A stretch of DNA of 64,000 nucleotides from the NCBI RefSeq assembly GCF_014297335.1, contig NZ_JACOQH010000003.1, forward strand, positions 186,001 through 250,000, given 5' to 3'. The translations under genes were made by a program, and so were the position numbers. The stretch's first letter is position 1; every line of letters starts with the position of its first letter. The stretch comes from Roseburia_D yibonii (GTDB lineage Bacteria > Bacillota > Clostridia > Lachnospirales > Lachnospiraceae). The notes under the pieces are model-generated. The model had not been told where the DNA came from. It saw only the letters and a program-made list of their open reading frames with translations, and searched no databases. Positions 7,719-15,927 of the stretch are shown here, one piece after another.

Positions 7719-8780
7719 TTATTTTTCATTCTGGTCGTATAGTTCTGCCAGCATCTTCTGGTAAACGACCGGTGCATACCCTGTTTTTTTCCGGAATGTC
7801 TTGGCAAAATACTCTGAATTGGAATATCCAACCGTTGCCGCCACATCGTAAATCTTTAGTTTGCTGTCTCTTAAAAGTACCTTTGCGCGGTCCACCTTAA
7901 CTTCCGTCATATAATCGGTAAAGCTCATTCCTGTCACTTTTTTGAAAATATGACTGACATAGCTCGGATTCAGATAAACTCCCTTTGCCACACTTTCCAG
8001 CGAAAGTTTTTCATCCACATGGACCACCACATATTTTCCAATGCGATAAACCAGCCTGTCATCGATCATCTGATATTTCACGACCATTTTGCTTGCCTCT
8101 TTAAAGCAGCGCACCCAGTCTTTCATGATCTCTTCTTTCCGCAAAAGGGAGAAACCAAACTTATAGGTAAAGTCATTTCGATATAAAAATTTCTCCAGCC
8201 ACGGCTTTCGGTCGATCAGGATCTCATAGATATGATTTTTCGCTTTATCCGCGATCAGCTGACAGTTGATCGCATCCTGTTTCCAGTCTTCGTAAATCTG
8301 GTCTATGATATTTTGTATGATGAGCTCTTCCTGTCCGCCGCCCAAAAAGATATTATCAATGAGGGCATCCACTTTCATCTGAAGGTCATTGACCACATAT
8401 CCAAGCCCGATCACATCATATACACGGATCAGCGAATCCTCTAACATCTTTTCATCCACCGGCTGTATCAGGTAATCAAACGCTCCCGCAAGAAATATTT
8501 TTCTTACAATCTCGTAGGACTTCTCATGTCCGATCCATATGACCTTCACCCCAAGAAACAGGCTGGTGATCTCTTTTAAATGCTCTGACGCGAATCCTTC
8601 GTTTTTTTCTTCCACCAGAAGAAAAATATTGGGGCGGTGACTGTTCAGATATGTAAATATTTCATTTTTATCATGGATGATCTCTGTCAGTTCAAAATCA
8701 TTTCTGACCGACCAGAACTTCATGCTTTTGATCTGTTCTGCCACATATCCGTTTTTATCGTAAATTCCAACATACTGCAT
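7719..8780 (-). CDS. AraC-type response regulator with degenerate receiver domain
   Basis: 353 residues. Residues 1-125 match a CheY-like receiver in layout (GAFDYLIQPVDE near the end), but the key residues are gone. The acidic pair is replaced by YDKNG, the phospho-acceptor strand reads IFLLVEEKN, and the conserved Lys is Gln in LIQP. A middle helical segment follows, then a C-terminal AraC helix-turn-helix pair (about 250-345) with YLNPSYVSHIFKKVTG and VGYSNSEYFAKTFRKKTG. It probably controls the surrounding operon without phosphorylation; no histidine kinase is encoded nearby. Confidence 0.85.
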   Translation of the reverse strand: MQYVGIYDKNGYVAEQIKSMKFWSVRNDFELTEIIHDKNEIFTYLNSHRPNIFLLVEEKNEGFASEHLKEITSLFLGVKVIWIGHEKSYEIVRKIFLAGAFDYLIQPVDEKMLEDSLIRVYDVIGLGYVVNDLQMKVDALIDNIFLGGGQEELIIQNIIDQIYEDWKQDAINCQLIADKAKNHIYEILIDRKPWLEKFLYRNDFTYKFGFSLLRKEEIMKDWVRCFKEASKMVVKYQMIDDRLVYRIGKYVVVHVDEKLSLESVAKGVYLNPSYVSHIFKKVTGMSFTDYMTEVKVDRAKVLLRDSKLKIYDVAATVGYSNSEYFAKTFRKKTGYAPVVYQKMLAELYDQNEK

Positions 8781-8813
8781 TGTCCCACCACCTTTTCCCG
8801 GATCTTCTCCGGC

Positions 8814-9608
8814 TTACTGTCCCATGGATGTGGTTTCCGGTAACGTGCTTCCGCCATCGATTACGATCTGCGCTCCCGTAATATAACTGGATTCACTGCT
8901 TCCAAGAAACGCCGCAAGTTCTCCGATCTCGGTCGGATCCGCCAGACGTCCGAGCGGAACTGCATCCGCGATCTCCTGGATCGCACGCTTTGGATCTTCC
9001 GGATCTGACTGTTTTGCCATGCCTTCCACCAACGGTGTTAAAACATATCCGGGACAGATTGCATTCACGCGGATTTTTTTGTCCGCTACTTCCCGCGCCA
9101 TCGCTTTGGTAAATCCGACCAGTGCTGCCTTTGATGTTGCGTAGGCAACCTCTCCGGGATCCGCAACCATATCTCCCGTCACAGAACTCATAATAACGAT
9201 CGCCCCAGCACCCGTTTTAAACATGCTTGGGAGCACTGCCTTTGTCGTATTCCAGACGCCCTTTATATTAATATCAAAATGTTTGTCCCTGTTCTCGAAC
9301 GAATCTGCGCTTAAAAAGTCTTCCAATACACAGATCCCTGCATTATTGACCAGGATATCCACCGGTCCGTAAGTTTCTTCCGCGGTACAAACCAGCTTTT
9401 CCACACTTTGGAAATCGGAAACATCTGTCTGAACGCCAATGGCTTCATACCCCTGTTTCCGTAACTCTTCTGCCAGCTCCAAAACTTTTGGGCCACGCGC
9501 AGCCAGAACACATTTGGCGCCATATTTTGCGTATACTTTCGCGATCCCCTCACCGATGCCTTTGGACGCGCCGGTGATCACCGCTACCTTTCCTTCCAAT
9601 TTTTCCAT
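8814..9608 (-). CDS. short-chain dehydrogenase/reductase
   Basis: 264-residue classical SDR with TGASKGIG cofactor loop, NNAG, a catalytic SSV segment and YATSKAAL (Tyr and Lys), ending in the family motif GAQIVIDGG. The start at 9608 follows GGAGGG. It heads the operon with the response regulator (33 bases downstream), aminotransferase, kinase and permease. It may oxidise or reduce a hydroxy or keto intermediate of that pathway. It resembles 3-oxoacyl-ACP reductases, as many SDRs do, but the context argues against a fatty-acid role. Confidence 0.85.
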   Translation of the reverse strand: MEKLEGKVAVITGASKGIGEGIAKVYAKYGAKCVLAARGPKVLELAEELRKQGYEAIGVQTDVSDFQSVEKLVCTAEETYGPVDILVNNAGICVLEDFLSADSFENRDKHFDINIKGVWNTTKAVLPSMFKTGAGAIVIMSSVTGDMVADPGEVAYATSKAALVGFTKAMAREVADKKIRVNAICPGYVLTPLVEGMAKQSDPEDPKRAIQEIADAVPLGRLADPTEIGELAAFLGSSESSYITGAQIVIDGGSTLPETTSMGQ

Positions 9609-9649
9609 GTCATTCCCTCCTTTTCGTCTGAACCAATCGCTCTTTTCTG

Positions 9650-9692
9650 AAAAGAAAAAAGAGACATGCACATTTTTCAATGTTCATGCCTC
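9650..9692 (-). terminator. hairpin with T-run in front of the SDR operon (terminator or attenuator)
   Basis: On the minus strand, arms GAGGCATGAACATT and AATGTGCATGTCTC (plus 9661-9692) pair with two or three mismatches and are followed by a TTTTTTCTTTT run. It lies about 45 bases before the SDR start. It either ends transcripts from the flavodoxin/rhodanese genes or attenuates the SDR operon. Confidence 0.6.
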
Positions 9693-9825
9693 TTTGCATC
9701 TCTGCTATTATCATATACGATACTCCGCCAAAAAGAAAGGTAAAATTTTTAGGTTATGCCATATTATTTTTAGCTTTACCTATATTTTCTTTAGATTGGC
9801 AATGATTATTTTTTGGTTCGTTCCC

Positions 9826-10143
9826 CTACATCCACGTCTTTAACCAGCCGGCAATGTCTGCCTCTGTCGCGCGGTTCAGTAACTTTTCGGAGACGAACTT
9901 CGCGGACGCGTCTACCGAAGGCGCAAGCTTCTCGACGGTTCCGGTCGTCTTTGGTCTGGAAGCCGGATCATTCATCTCTACCGTACTTCTTGCCTGCTTG
10001 TCCATCCAGTTTAAGTCTGCCTTGGTGTAAGGCACTTCCGGCCTGATCTCAAAAAGATCCGCTTCTGCCGCCTTTGCCACTTTTTCCGCAACCTTTGCGG
10101 TCACTCCGCTTGCACTGAAATATGCTACTAATGTTTTTCCCAT
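9826..10143 (-). CDS. internally deleted flavodoxin-like protein
   Basis: 105 residues. Residues 1-65 match the start of the ~170-residue flavodoxin-like oxidoreductases: TLVAYFSASG (FMN phosphate loop), LFEIRPEVPYTKADLNWMD and NDPASRP. The last ~30 residues (SEKLLNRATEADIAGWLK) match the family's C terminus. The central ~70 residues, which hold the loops stacking on the flavin ring, are missing, yet the frame stays open. This looks like an in-frame internal deletion. Flavin binding is probably lost, so it may be a pseudogene. Confidence 0.7.
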   Translation of the reverse strand: MGKTLVAYFSASGVTAKVAEKVAKAAEADLFEIRPEVPYTKADLNWMDKQARSTVEMNDPASRPKTTGTVEKLAPSVDASAKFVSEKLLNRATEADIAGWLKTWM

Positions 10144-10183
10144 TTTTATAATCTCTTTCTTATCCTGACTCTCTCCCGCTTTT

Positions 10184-10504
10184 TTACTTTTTCAGTACCC
10201 CGTAATGTTCTTCCATATATCCGCCAAATACCGCACGCTTGTAACCCATCTTTTTTAAGGTTCTCACTGCGTTCTGCGGCTTATAGCTGTAACTTCCGAT
10301 GATATACAGCTCTTTTTCCTTATCCGGAATTCTTCGCAGCACGCGGTCTGCGGTCATCTTCTCAAGCGGAATGTTGATCGCTCCGGCAACATGTCCGTGG
10401 CTGTATTCCTCCTTGATCCTGCAGTCGATCAAAAGTGCGTTTTGTGATGTATGCGCCTTGTTTATGGCTTCATTTACCGTCAGTTTCTTTTTAAAAATGC
10501 TCAT
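10184..10504 (-). CDS. rhodanese-like domain protein without catalytic cysteine
   Basis: 106-residue single rhodanese domain: LLIDCRIKEEYSHGHVAGAINIPL is the typical first half and TLKKMGYKRAVFGGY the end. The active-site loop, normally Cys followed by a Gly/Arg-rich turn, reads YIIGSYSYKPQNA and contains no cysteine. Sulfurtransferase activity is therefore unlikely; a binding or regulatory role, or decay, is possible. It precedes the deleted flavodoxin by 40 bases on the same strand. Confidence 0.8.
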   Translation of the reverse strand: MSIFKKKLTVNEAINKAHTSQNALLIDCRIKEEYSHGHVAGAINIPLEKMTADRVLRRIPDKEKELYIIGSYSYKPQNAVRTLKKMGYKRAVFGGYMEEHYGVLKK

Positions 10505-10723
10505 CCATCTTCCTCTTTCCTGTTTGTTTCTAAACAGATATTATACTATGTTTCGGGCATTTTCTTCAACTGTTTCTCACATTTTCGCCCGCAGCTTTGC
10601 ATTTTTTATTTTTCACCGCGATCATCCTGCTCGTCCTCGTCGGCTCCGGGCTGTTTCGCTTCCTTGAAATCCGATCCCTGCCGTGATATGATGATTCAAA
10701 ACAAAGCGGTTAGGGAGGTTCTT

Positions 10724-11572
10724 ATGGCAATGACAGATCACACGATCCGGTATTTTTCTTCAACGACAGACCGTCCGCTCTCCTGTGATGTATGCGGACA
10801 GCTGATCAGCAGAGACGGCTTTTTGCATCAGCGCCGCACGCTTTCGATCAACGTGCTGATCCTTGTCACCGAGGGAACCTTGTACCTTACCGCAAACGGT
10901 ATTCCGTATACCGTACCGCCAAATCACTATATTTTTCTCCATGAGGGCGAAGAACATTTCGGACACCGGGCTTCCACCGGCAGCCTTTCCTATTTCTGGG
11001 TGCATTTTTTCGCGGCTCCGCCGTTTCGTGCCGTTGCTGACACTTTTTCCTGCCAGGACTCCGCCTACTTTTTCCCGGAATACGGAAAGCTGGTGTCTCC
11101 GGGCAGGATCCTCTCGCTCTTTCGCCGCCTGACCGATCTGTCACTGGACGAATGTAAAAACGCGCCGCGCATGCTCGACTACACCACAAGCCTGCTGCTC
11201 ATGGAACTGTCCTCCACTCCGCAGAGTTCAGACAAAAAGAATTCTTCCGGTATTCCCGCCGTCATCCCTGCCGCCTGCGACTGGATCCACGCCAATTACC
11301 GCCGCTCTTTTTTCGTGGAAGAACTGGCAGATGCCGTCGGTTATCAGGCTGATTATCTTTCCTCCCTATTTAAACGGCACATGGGGCTCTCTCTGGTCTC
11401 CTATACCAATCGTCTGCGCATCGAGGCGTCCAAAAAGCTGCTTTCCAACTATGACCTCAGCATAAAAGAAACCGCATATTCCTGCGGTTTCCCTGATGAA
11501 AAATACTTTATGAAAGTTTTTAAAAAGTTTGAACAGTGTACGCCCACGGATTACCGCAGGCGTTACCGGTAA
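10724..11572 (+). CDS. AraC-family transcriptional regulator
   Basis: 282 residues: an N-terminal cupin sensor region (PPNHYIFLHEGEEHFG) and a C-terminal double helix-turn-helix (about 185-280) with VGYQADYLSSLFKRHMG and CGFPDEKYFMKVFKKF. The start at 10724 follows AGGGAGG at spacing 5; the frame is open further upstream but without a ribosome binding site. Its stop lies only 4 bases from the stop of the convergent GH127 gene. It probably regulates sugar-utilisation genes here; the target is inferred. Confidence 0.88.
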   Translation: MAMTDHTIRYFSSTTDRPLSCDVCGQLISRDGFLHQRRTLSINVLILVTEGTLYLTANGIPYTVPPNHYIFLHEGEEHFGHRASTGSLSYFWVHFFAAPPFRAVADTFSCQDSAYFFPEYGKLVSPGRILSLFRRLTDLSLDECKNAPRMLDYTTSLLLMELSSTPQSSDKKNSSGIPAVIPAACDWIHANYRRSFFVEELADAVGYQADYLSSLFKRHMGLSLVSYTNRLRIEASKKLLSNYDLSIKETAYSCGFPDEKYFMKVFKKFEQCTPTDYRRRYR

Positions 11573-11576
11573 TGCG

Positions 11577-13397
11577 CTACGATATCGTGTGGTATACCGT
11601 ATACGATTCATCCGTCACATCATAGAGCGGTACCAGCTTTTCATTCTGTGCCTGTCCCACCGTCTGATAGGTGCTCTGCTGCCACGGGAATACATCATAG
11701 GTGTGCTCATATCTCGGCTGTATCGCATCCTCCGGTTTTCCAGTAATTTTAAGTCCGCGGTCGGCATCGCTCAGTGAAGCCAGAACGATCGGCCCTTCCA
11801 GCACTGCCGCGAGTTCCGGCGCATCCGGGAGATTTTCAAGCGTAAGTCCCGCCGGGAAATAGACCGTGATCTCATCCTCCGCCCAGTCACGCTCCAGATT
11901 CAGATACCCCTCTGTAATTTCCACGGATTCCGGTTTTTGTCCGTTTATCGTCACCTCCGGTGCGCTCTTTACCCACCGCGGCACGCGTAAGGACAGTGTA
12001 AAATGCCTGTTCGCCTTCACCGTGAATTTGAGCAGCCATCTTGACATCTGGCTCTCGTCTTTTTCATCGAAAAATGCCTGCGCGTTGTAGGATTTCATAT
12101 CCACACTCTGCGAGACTGTAACGCGTTTTTCCCCTTCTCCCCAGGTCACTTCGGACGGAATATACTGACCGATCACAAGCCGGTCTTTCTCCTCCTCCGA
12201 AAAACAGCAGAGTTCCGGGTACAGCGTCTGTGCCTGCACCATCGTTCCGTAGCAGCACCAGAAATCCCTGGTCTTTGTTCCCCATTTCTTTTTCGCTCCG
12301 GCACGAAGCGGCAGAAAATACGTCGGCAGTCCGGTATGTTTGTTCTGCTGCGCCAAAAATCCGTTATAGAGATTTTTTTCGATATAATCGGCGTACTCTG
12401 CCTTTCCGGTAAAACGATACAGATAGTCCGCCAGACGCACCATATTGTAGACCGTGCAGAATTCCTGATTGCGGTCACCCAGGAAATGTCCCTGCATCTT
12501 TGGCGGCACCCAGAATTCACCCGCGTTCTGTCCGCCGGTGCAGTAGGTTCCACGCTCCGTCACCGCAAATCGGAAGAAATCCTCTGCCAACTTTTTCCAT
12601 CGGTCATCCCCGGTGATCTCATACATTTTTGCCGCGCCATGCGCCCACGGGATGCTGGCGTTTGCATGGCAGTTTGTCAGCGCGTCCTTTCCTTCTTCCA
12701 GCTTGCGGAAAATGGACGGATGATCGTACGCTTTTGCCAGAGCAAGATATTTCTCCTCACCGGTCAGTTCGTAAAGCGTCGCCCATACCTCCAACATGCC
12801 GCCTTCCTCGCCGCTGTACACCGCGTGCGGATTTTTTACTTCCATATCCTTTACCCAGTCCACATACCAGTCGCTGATCCCGTCCAAGATCGCAAGTGAC
12901 TGCTCGATCCCGGCGTACTGATACGCATGCATCAGTCCGAGCAATGTCTTATGCATCACATACTGCGGCGACCAGATGTATTCTTCTCTCTCCAGCTTCT
13001 TGAAATATTTTTCCGGGATCGGTCCGATCCACTGTCCGCCGTTTAATTTCTGGCATTTTTCCAGTTCATCCACGATCTTTATGAGCTTTGCTTTTAATTC
13101 CACATCCCCTGTCGCCGCAACAAGCTTTGCCGCCGCCGACATCCAGTGTCCTAAAAAATGCCCGCGAAGCTGGCAGGTCGGCGCTTCCCAGCCCCAGTGC
13201 AGCAGCGCCGTCTCCGGGTCTTCCACCACCTGCAGTCCCGGCATGATGATGCCTGCCTCCAGATAAAAATTCTGCAAAAGCCCCTGATTTTCCAGTTCCA
13301 TTAAATACGCTCTGTTTACCTCTGCCCGCTCCGCGAAAAGCCCCGGCAGCAGGTGTACTTTTCCAGTTTCCATTGCCTGTAACATCATATATCCCAT
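11577..13397 (-). CDS. GH127-family glycoside hydrolase (beta-L-arabinofuranosidase type)
   Basis: 606 residues, full length for the family once known as DUF1680, with an alpha/alpha-barrel. The expected metal/catalytic residues are visible: Glu in NAGEFW, Glu and Cys in NQEFCTVYNM, and the paired cysteines in DFWCCYG, the nucleophile in characterised members. No signal peptide is seen, so it acts inside the cell on imported arabino-oligosaccharides or similar sugars. The ATG at 13397 is preferred, after AAGGA; an upstream TTG at 13412 is less likely. Two AraC genes flank it. Confidence 0.87.
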   Translation of the reverse strand: MGYMMLQAMETGKVHLLPGLFAERAEVNRAYLMELENQGLLQNFYLEAGIIMPGLQVVEDPETALLHWGWEAPTCQLRGHFLGHWMSAAAKLVAATGDVELKAKLIKIVDELEKCQKLNGGQWIGPIPEKYFKKLEREEYIWSPQYVMHKTLLGLMHAYQYAGIEQSLAILDGISDWYVDWVKDMEVKNPHAVYSGEEGGMLEVWATLYELTGEEKYLALAKAYDHPSIFRKLEEGKDALTNCHANASIPWAHGAAKMYEITGDDRWKKLAEDFFRFAVTERGTYCTGGQNAGEFWVPPKMQGHFLGDRNQEFCTVYNMVRLADYLYRFTGKAEYADYIEKNLYNGFLAQQNKHTGLPTYFLPLRAGAKKKWGTKTRDFWCCYGTMVQAQTLYPELCCFSEEEKDRLVIGQYIPSEVTWGEGEKRVTVSQSVDMKSYNAQAFFDEKDESQMSRWLLKFTVKANRHFTLSLRVPRWVKSAPEVTINGQKPESVEITEGYLNLERDWAEDEITVYFPAGLTLENLPDAPELAAVLEGPIVLASLSDADRGLKITGKPEDAIQPRYEHTYDVFPWQQSTYQTVGQAQNEKLVPLYDVTDESYTVYHTIS

Positions 13398-13438
13398 CCT
13401 TTTCCTTATCAATGCTTCACAATTTTTCTTATGCAGTT

Positions 13439-13475
13439 ATTATAAAACCTCCCGCCTTCCGTTGTCAGTAGACAA
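13439..13475 (-). promoter_or_regulatory. GH127 promoter with overlapping palindrome
   Basis: On the minus strand, CTGACA (plus 13463-13468) and TATAAT (plus 13439-13444) are 18 bases apart. The -35 box lies inside the palindrome TTGTCAGTAGACAA (13462-13475), a possible regulator site. Confidence 0.5.
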
Positions 13476-13541
13476 AAGAAGACATGAGGTGGAAAATTCT
13501 TTGATATAAGTATAGTTATCCGATTCCCCCAGTCATTTTTT

Positions 13542-14420
13542 TCACTGCCGCTTCCGGTATTCCCTCGGGCTGCATCCCTTGATCTTCGCAAACACCTTGG
13601 AGTAATAATTCGGATCCGCGAATCCCACTTTTCCCGCAATGTCACTGATCGTCTCCCCGCCGTTTAGATATTCGAGACTCCGCTCGATGCGGTACTCCTG
13701 TAAAAAGGAAAAGAGCGTGACATTCATATAACGCCGGAACAGTCTCGTACACTCACTCTCACACAGATGGATGTGATCCGCGATATCCTTTAGCGTGATC
13801 CGTTCCTGATAATTCTGATCGATATAGGAAATGATCTTTTTGATCCGCTCATACTCGGTCGCGTTATGGGAAGCGATCCCCTCGCCCGGCCTCCTGTGCT
13901 CTAACAGCAGTTTCCAGAGCATCTGCAAACGGATCGTGATATCCAGTTCATAATATTCCGGCCGCTCCTTATCAAGCGCAATGACTTCGCGCATCAGCTC
14001 CGCGAATCTGCCGTGCCAGTCTGCCGAACCATCAATGTGGATCGCCGGCAGCGAAAAATCCTGCGTCACCGGTTCCACATACCGCGTACAGATCGTGCTC
14101 TGGAAAAATCCATAGATGAGCTTCGGATCAAACGTCACCGAGACATAATCGCAGTCCTCCTTCTGCTCCATGCTCCCGGCATGAAGGACATTGGAATTGT
14201 CAAACAAAAGATCCCCGGTCTTTAAGTGGTAGCACCGGTCATTCACCTTGTAACACATCGTTCCCTGTCTGACCAGTGTGATCTCAATCTCCGGATGCCA
14301 GTGCCACATAAAATACCCCTGCTCGTACCCGGAGAGCTTCTCATAGCTGACCAGAAACGGAAAATGGTCACTGCCGTGCTTTTTTAGTTCCTTTTGAAAC
14401 TGGTTGGTGACGATCTGCAT
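13542..14420 (-). CDS. AraC-family transcriptional regulator
   Basis: 292 residues: a cupin sensor (FMWHWHPEIEITLVRQG, GDLLFDNSNVLHAG) and a C-terminal AraC domain (about 190-290) ending in VGFADPNYYSKVFAKIKGCSPREYRKR. The AWHWHPEIE-like motif is typical of carbohydrate-responsive AraC proteins. It lies upstream of GH127 in the same direction and diverges from galK, so it may control either. The intergenic stretch to galK holds only promoter-like sequence. Confidence 0.88.
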   Translation of the reverse strand: MQIVTNQFQKELKKHGSDHFPFLVSYEKLSGYEQGYFMWHWHPEIEITLVRQGTMCYKVNDRCYHLKTGDLLFDNSNVLHAGSMEQKEDCDYVSVTFDPKLIYGFFQSTICTRYVEPVTQDFSLPAIHIDGSADWHGRFAELMREVIALDKERPEYYELDITIRLQMLWKLLLEHRRPGEGIASHNATEYERIKKIISYIDQNYQERITLKDIADHIHLCESECTRLFRRYMNVTLFSFLQEYRIERSLEYLNGGETISDIAGKVGFADPNYYSKVFAKIKGCSPREYRKRQ

Positions 14421-14536
14421 CGTTTTCCTCTCCTTTCACGCAATAAATTACCTTTAATATACACTATTCTCACAAAGAAACGCAATATTTTCCTTATTTA
14501 TCACAGATTTATCAAGGTATTTTCTCATCTGCGCGT

Positions 14537-14542
14537 TATAAT
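14537..14542 (+). promoter_or_regulatory. possible -10 box of galK
   Basis: TATAAT at 14537-14542 lies about 55 bases before galK. No consensus -35 is present at the right distance, which would suit an activator-dependent promoter such as one served by the adjacent AraC protein. Confidence 0.4.
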
Positions 14543-14599
14543 AAGATCAGAAACGAAAAACGGTATCAAAGAAAAATAAAAAGAACAGGAGACGATAAT

Positions 14600-15832
14600 A
14601 TGAATTTACCGGAACAGGCAAAATTAAAAGAGATTTACGGAGAAACCGAAAAATGCGGCGCACGTTTTGAGAGCCTCGCAGACAATTTTGAAAAGATCTA
14701 TCATCACGATCACGCAGAATACTTTACTTCCCCGGGAAGAACCGAGATCATCGGAAACCACACCGACCACAACGGCGGAAAAGTAATCGCCGGCAGCATC
14801 AACCTCGACACGATCGGTGCCGCATGCCCGAACGACTCTGACATCATCCGCATCACCAGTGAAGGCTACGATGAGATCGTTGTAGATCTCACCAAACTGA
14901 CCCGTGAGAATTATCCGGCAGGAACACCTGCGTTAGTTGCCGGAATGATGGAAGGCGCAAAGAAAAACGGTTTTAAAACCGCAGGCTTTGACGCTTATGT
15001 GAGCACCAACGTAATTGCGGCTGCGGGTGTCAGCTCCTCCGCTTCCTTTGAGATGCTGGTCTGCTCGATCGTAAACCACTTCTTTAACAATGAAAAAATG
15101 ACATTTACCGACTACGCAAAGATCGGACAGTACGCGGAAAATGTTTACTGGGATAAGAGCTCCGGCATGATGGATCAGATGGCATGCGCGGTCGGCGGCC
15201 CGGTACTCTTTGATTTTGCGGATCGAAACGACTTAAAATACCAGAAACTGGATTTCTCCTTTGGAATGTTCGGCTATCGTCTCGTCATCGTAAACACCGG
15301 AAAAAATCATGCGGACTTAAGCCGTGAATATTCCGAGATCCCGGATGAGATGAAGGCAGTCGCAAAGATACTCGGCAAGGAACTGCTGCACGAGACCACT
15401 TTAGACGATCTCCTCGCTCACTGCAACGAGATTGAAGACGACAGAGCCCTGCTGCGCGCGATCCACTTCTTTGAAGAGACTTCCCGTGTAGAACAGGCAG
15501 CTGAAGCGATCCGAAACAAAAAATACGACGATGTGCTCCGCCTCATGGACGAATCCGGCAATTCTTCCTGGGAACTGCTCCAGAACTGCTACTCCATGCA
15601 GGACTGCCATGAGCAGAAGATCACGCGCACACTGGCACTGACCAAACTTTTCTTAAAGAAGATCAACGACGGTATGTGCCGCGTACACGGCGGTGGATTT
15701 GCCGGTGTGATCGCAGCGATCGTACCGGAAGCGGAAATGGAAAATTATGTAAACTACATTGCCCAGTATGTCGGCAAGGAGAACGTATATCCGATGGATA
15801 TCCGCGCGATCGGAGCTGCGCATATCGGCTGA
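14600..15832 (+). CDS. galK: galactokinase
   Basis: ATP-dependent phosphorylation of galactose to galactose-1-phosphate, first step of the Leloir pathway. The 410-residue GHMP kinase has the galactokinase signature GRTEIIGNHTDHNGG near residue 47, the ATP loop GVSSSASFEM, and the C-terminal GGGFAGVIAAIV. It starts at 14600 after AGGAG. galT and galE are not adjacent. The signature differs slightly from the usual GEHTDYNGG, so a closely related sugar kinase cannot be excluded, but this variant is common in Clostridia. Confidence 0.9.
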   Translation: MNLPEQAKLKEIYGETEKCGARFESLADNFEKIYHHDHAEYFTSPGRTEIIGNHTDHNGGKVIAGSINLDTIGAACPNDSDIIRITSEGYDEIVVDLTKLTRENYPAGTPALVAGMMEGAKKNGFKTAGFDAYVSTNVIAAAGVSSSASFEMLVCSIVNHFFNNEKMTFTDYAKIGQYAENVYWDKSSGMMDQMACAVGGPVLFDFADRNDLKYQKLDFSFGMFGYRLVIVNTGKNHADLSREYSEIPDEMKAVAKILGKELLHETTLDDLLAHCNEIEDDRALLRAIHFFEETSRVEQAAEAIRNKKYDDVLRLMDESGNSSWELLQNCYSMQDCHEQKITRTLALTKLFLKKINDGMCRVHGGGFAGVIAAIVPEAEMENYVNYIAQYVGKENVYPMDIRAIGAAHIG

Positions 15833-15871
15833 TCCCCTTATTGCAGCGAATGTCCATTGCCACAATAACTA

Positions 15872-15913
15872 AAGAAACCGGCACAGGAATTTTCCCGTGC
15901 CGGCTTCTTTTTT
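15872..15913 (+). terminator. galK terminator
   Basis: GC-rich hairpin: AAGAAACCGGCACAGG pairs with CCCGTGCCGGCTTCTT and is followed by TTTTTT. It ends galK and also lies at the end of the convergent ABC operon. Confidence 0.88.
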
Positions 15914-15927
15914 GTATTACACTTCTT

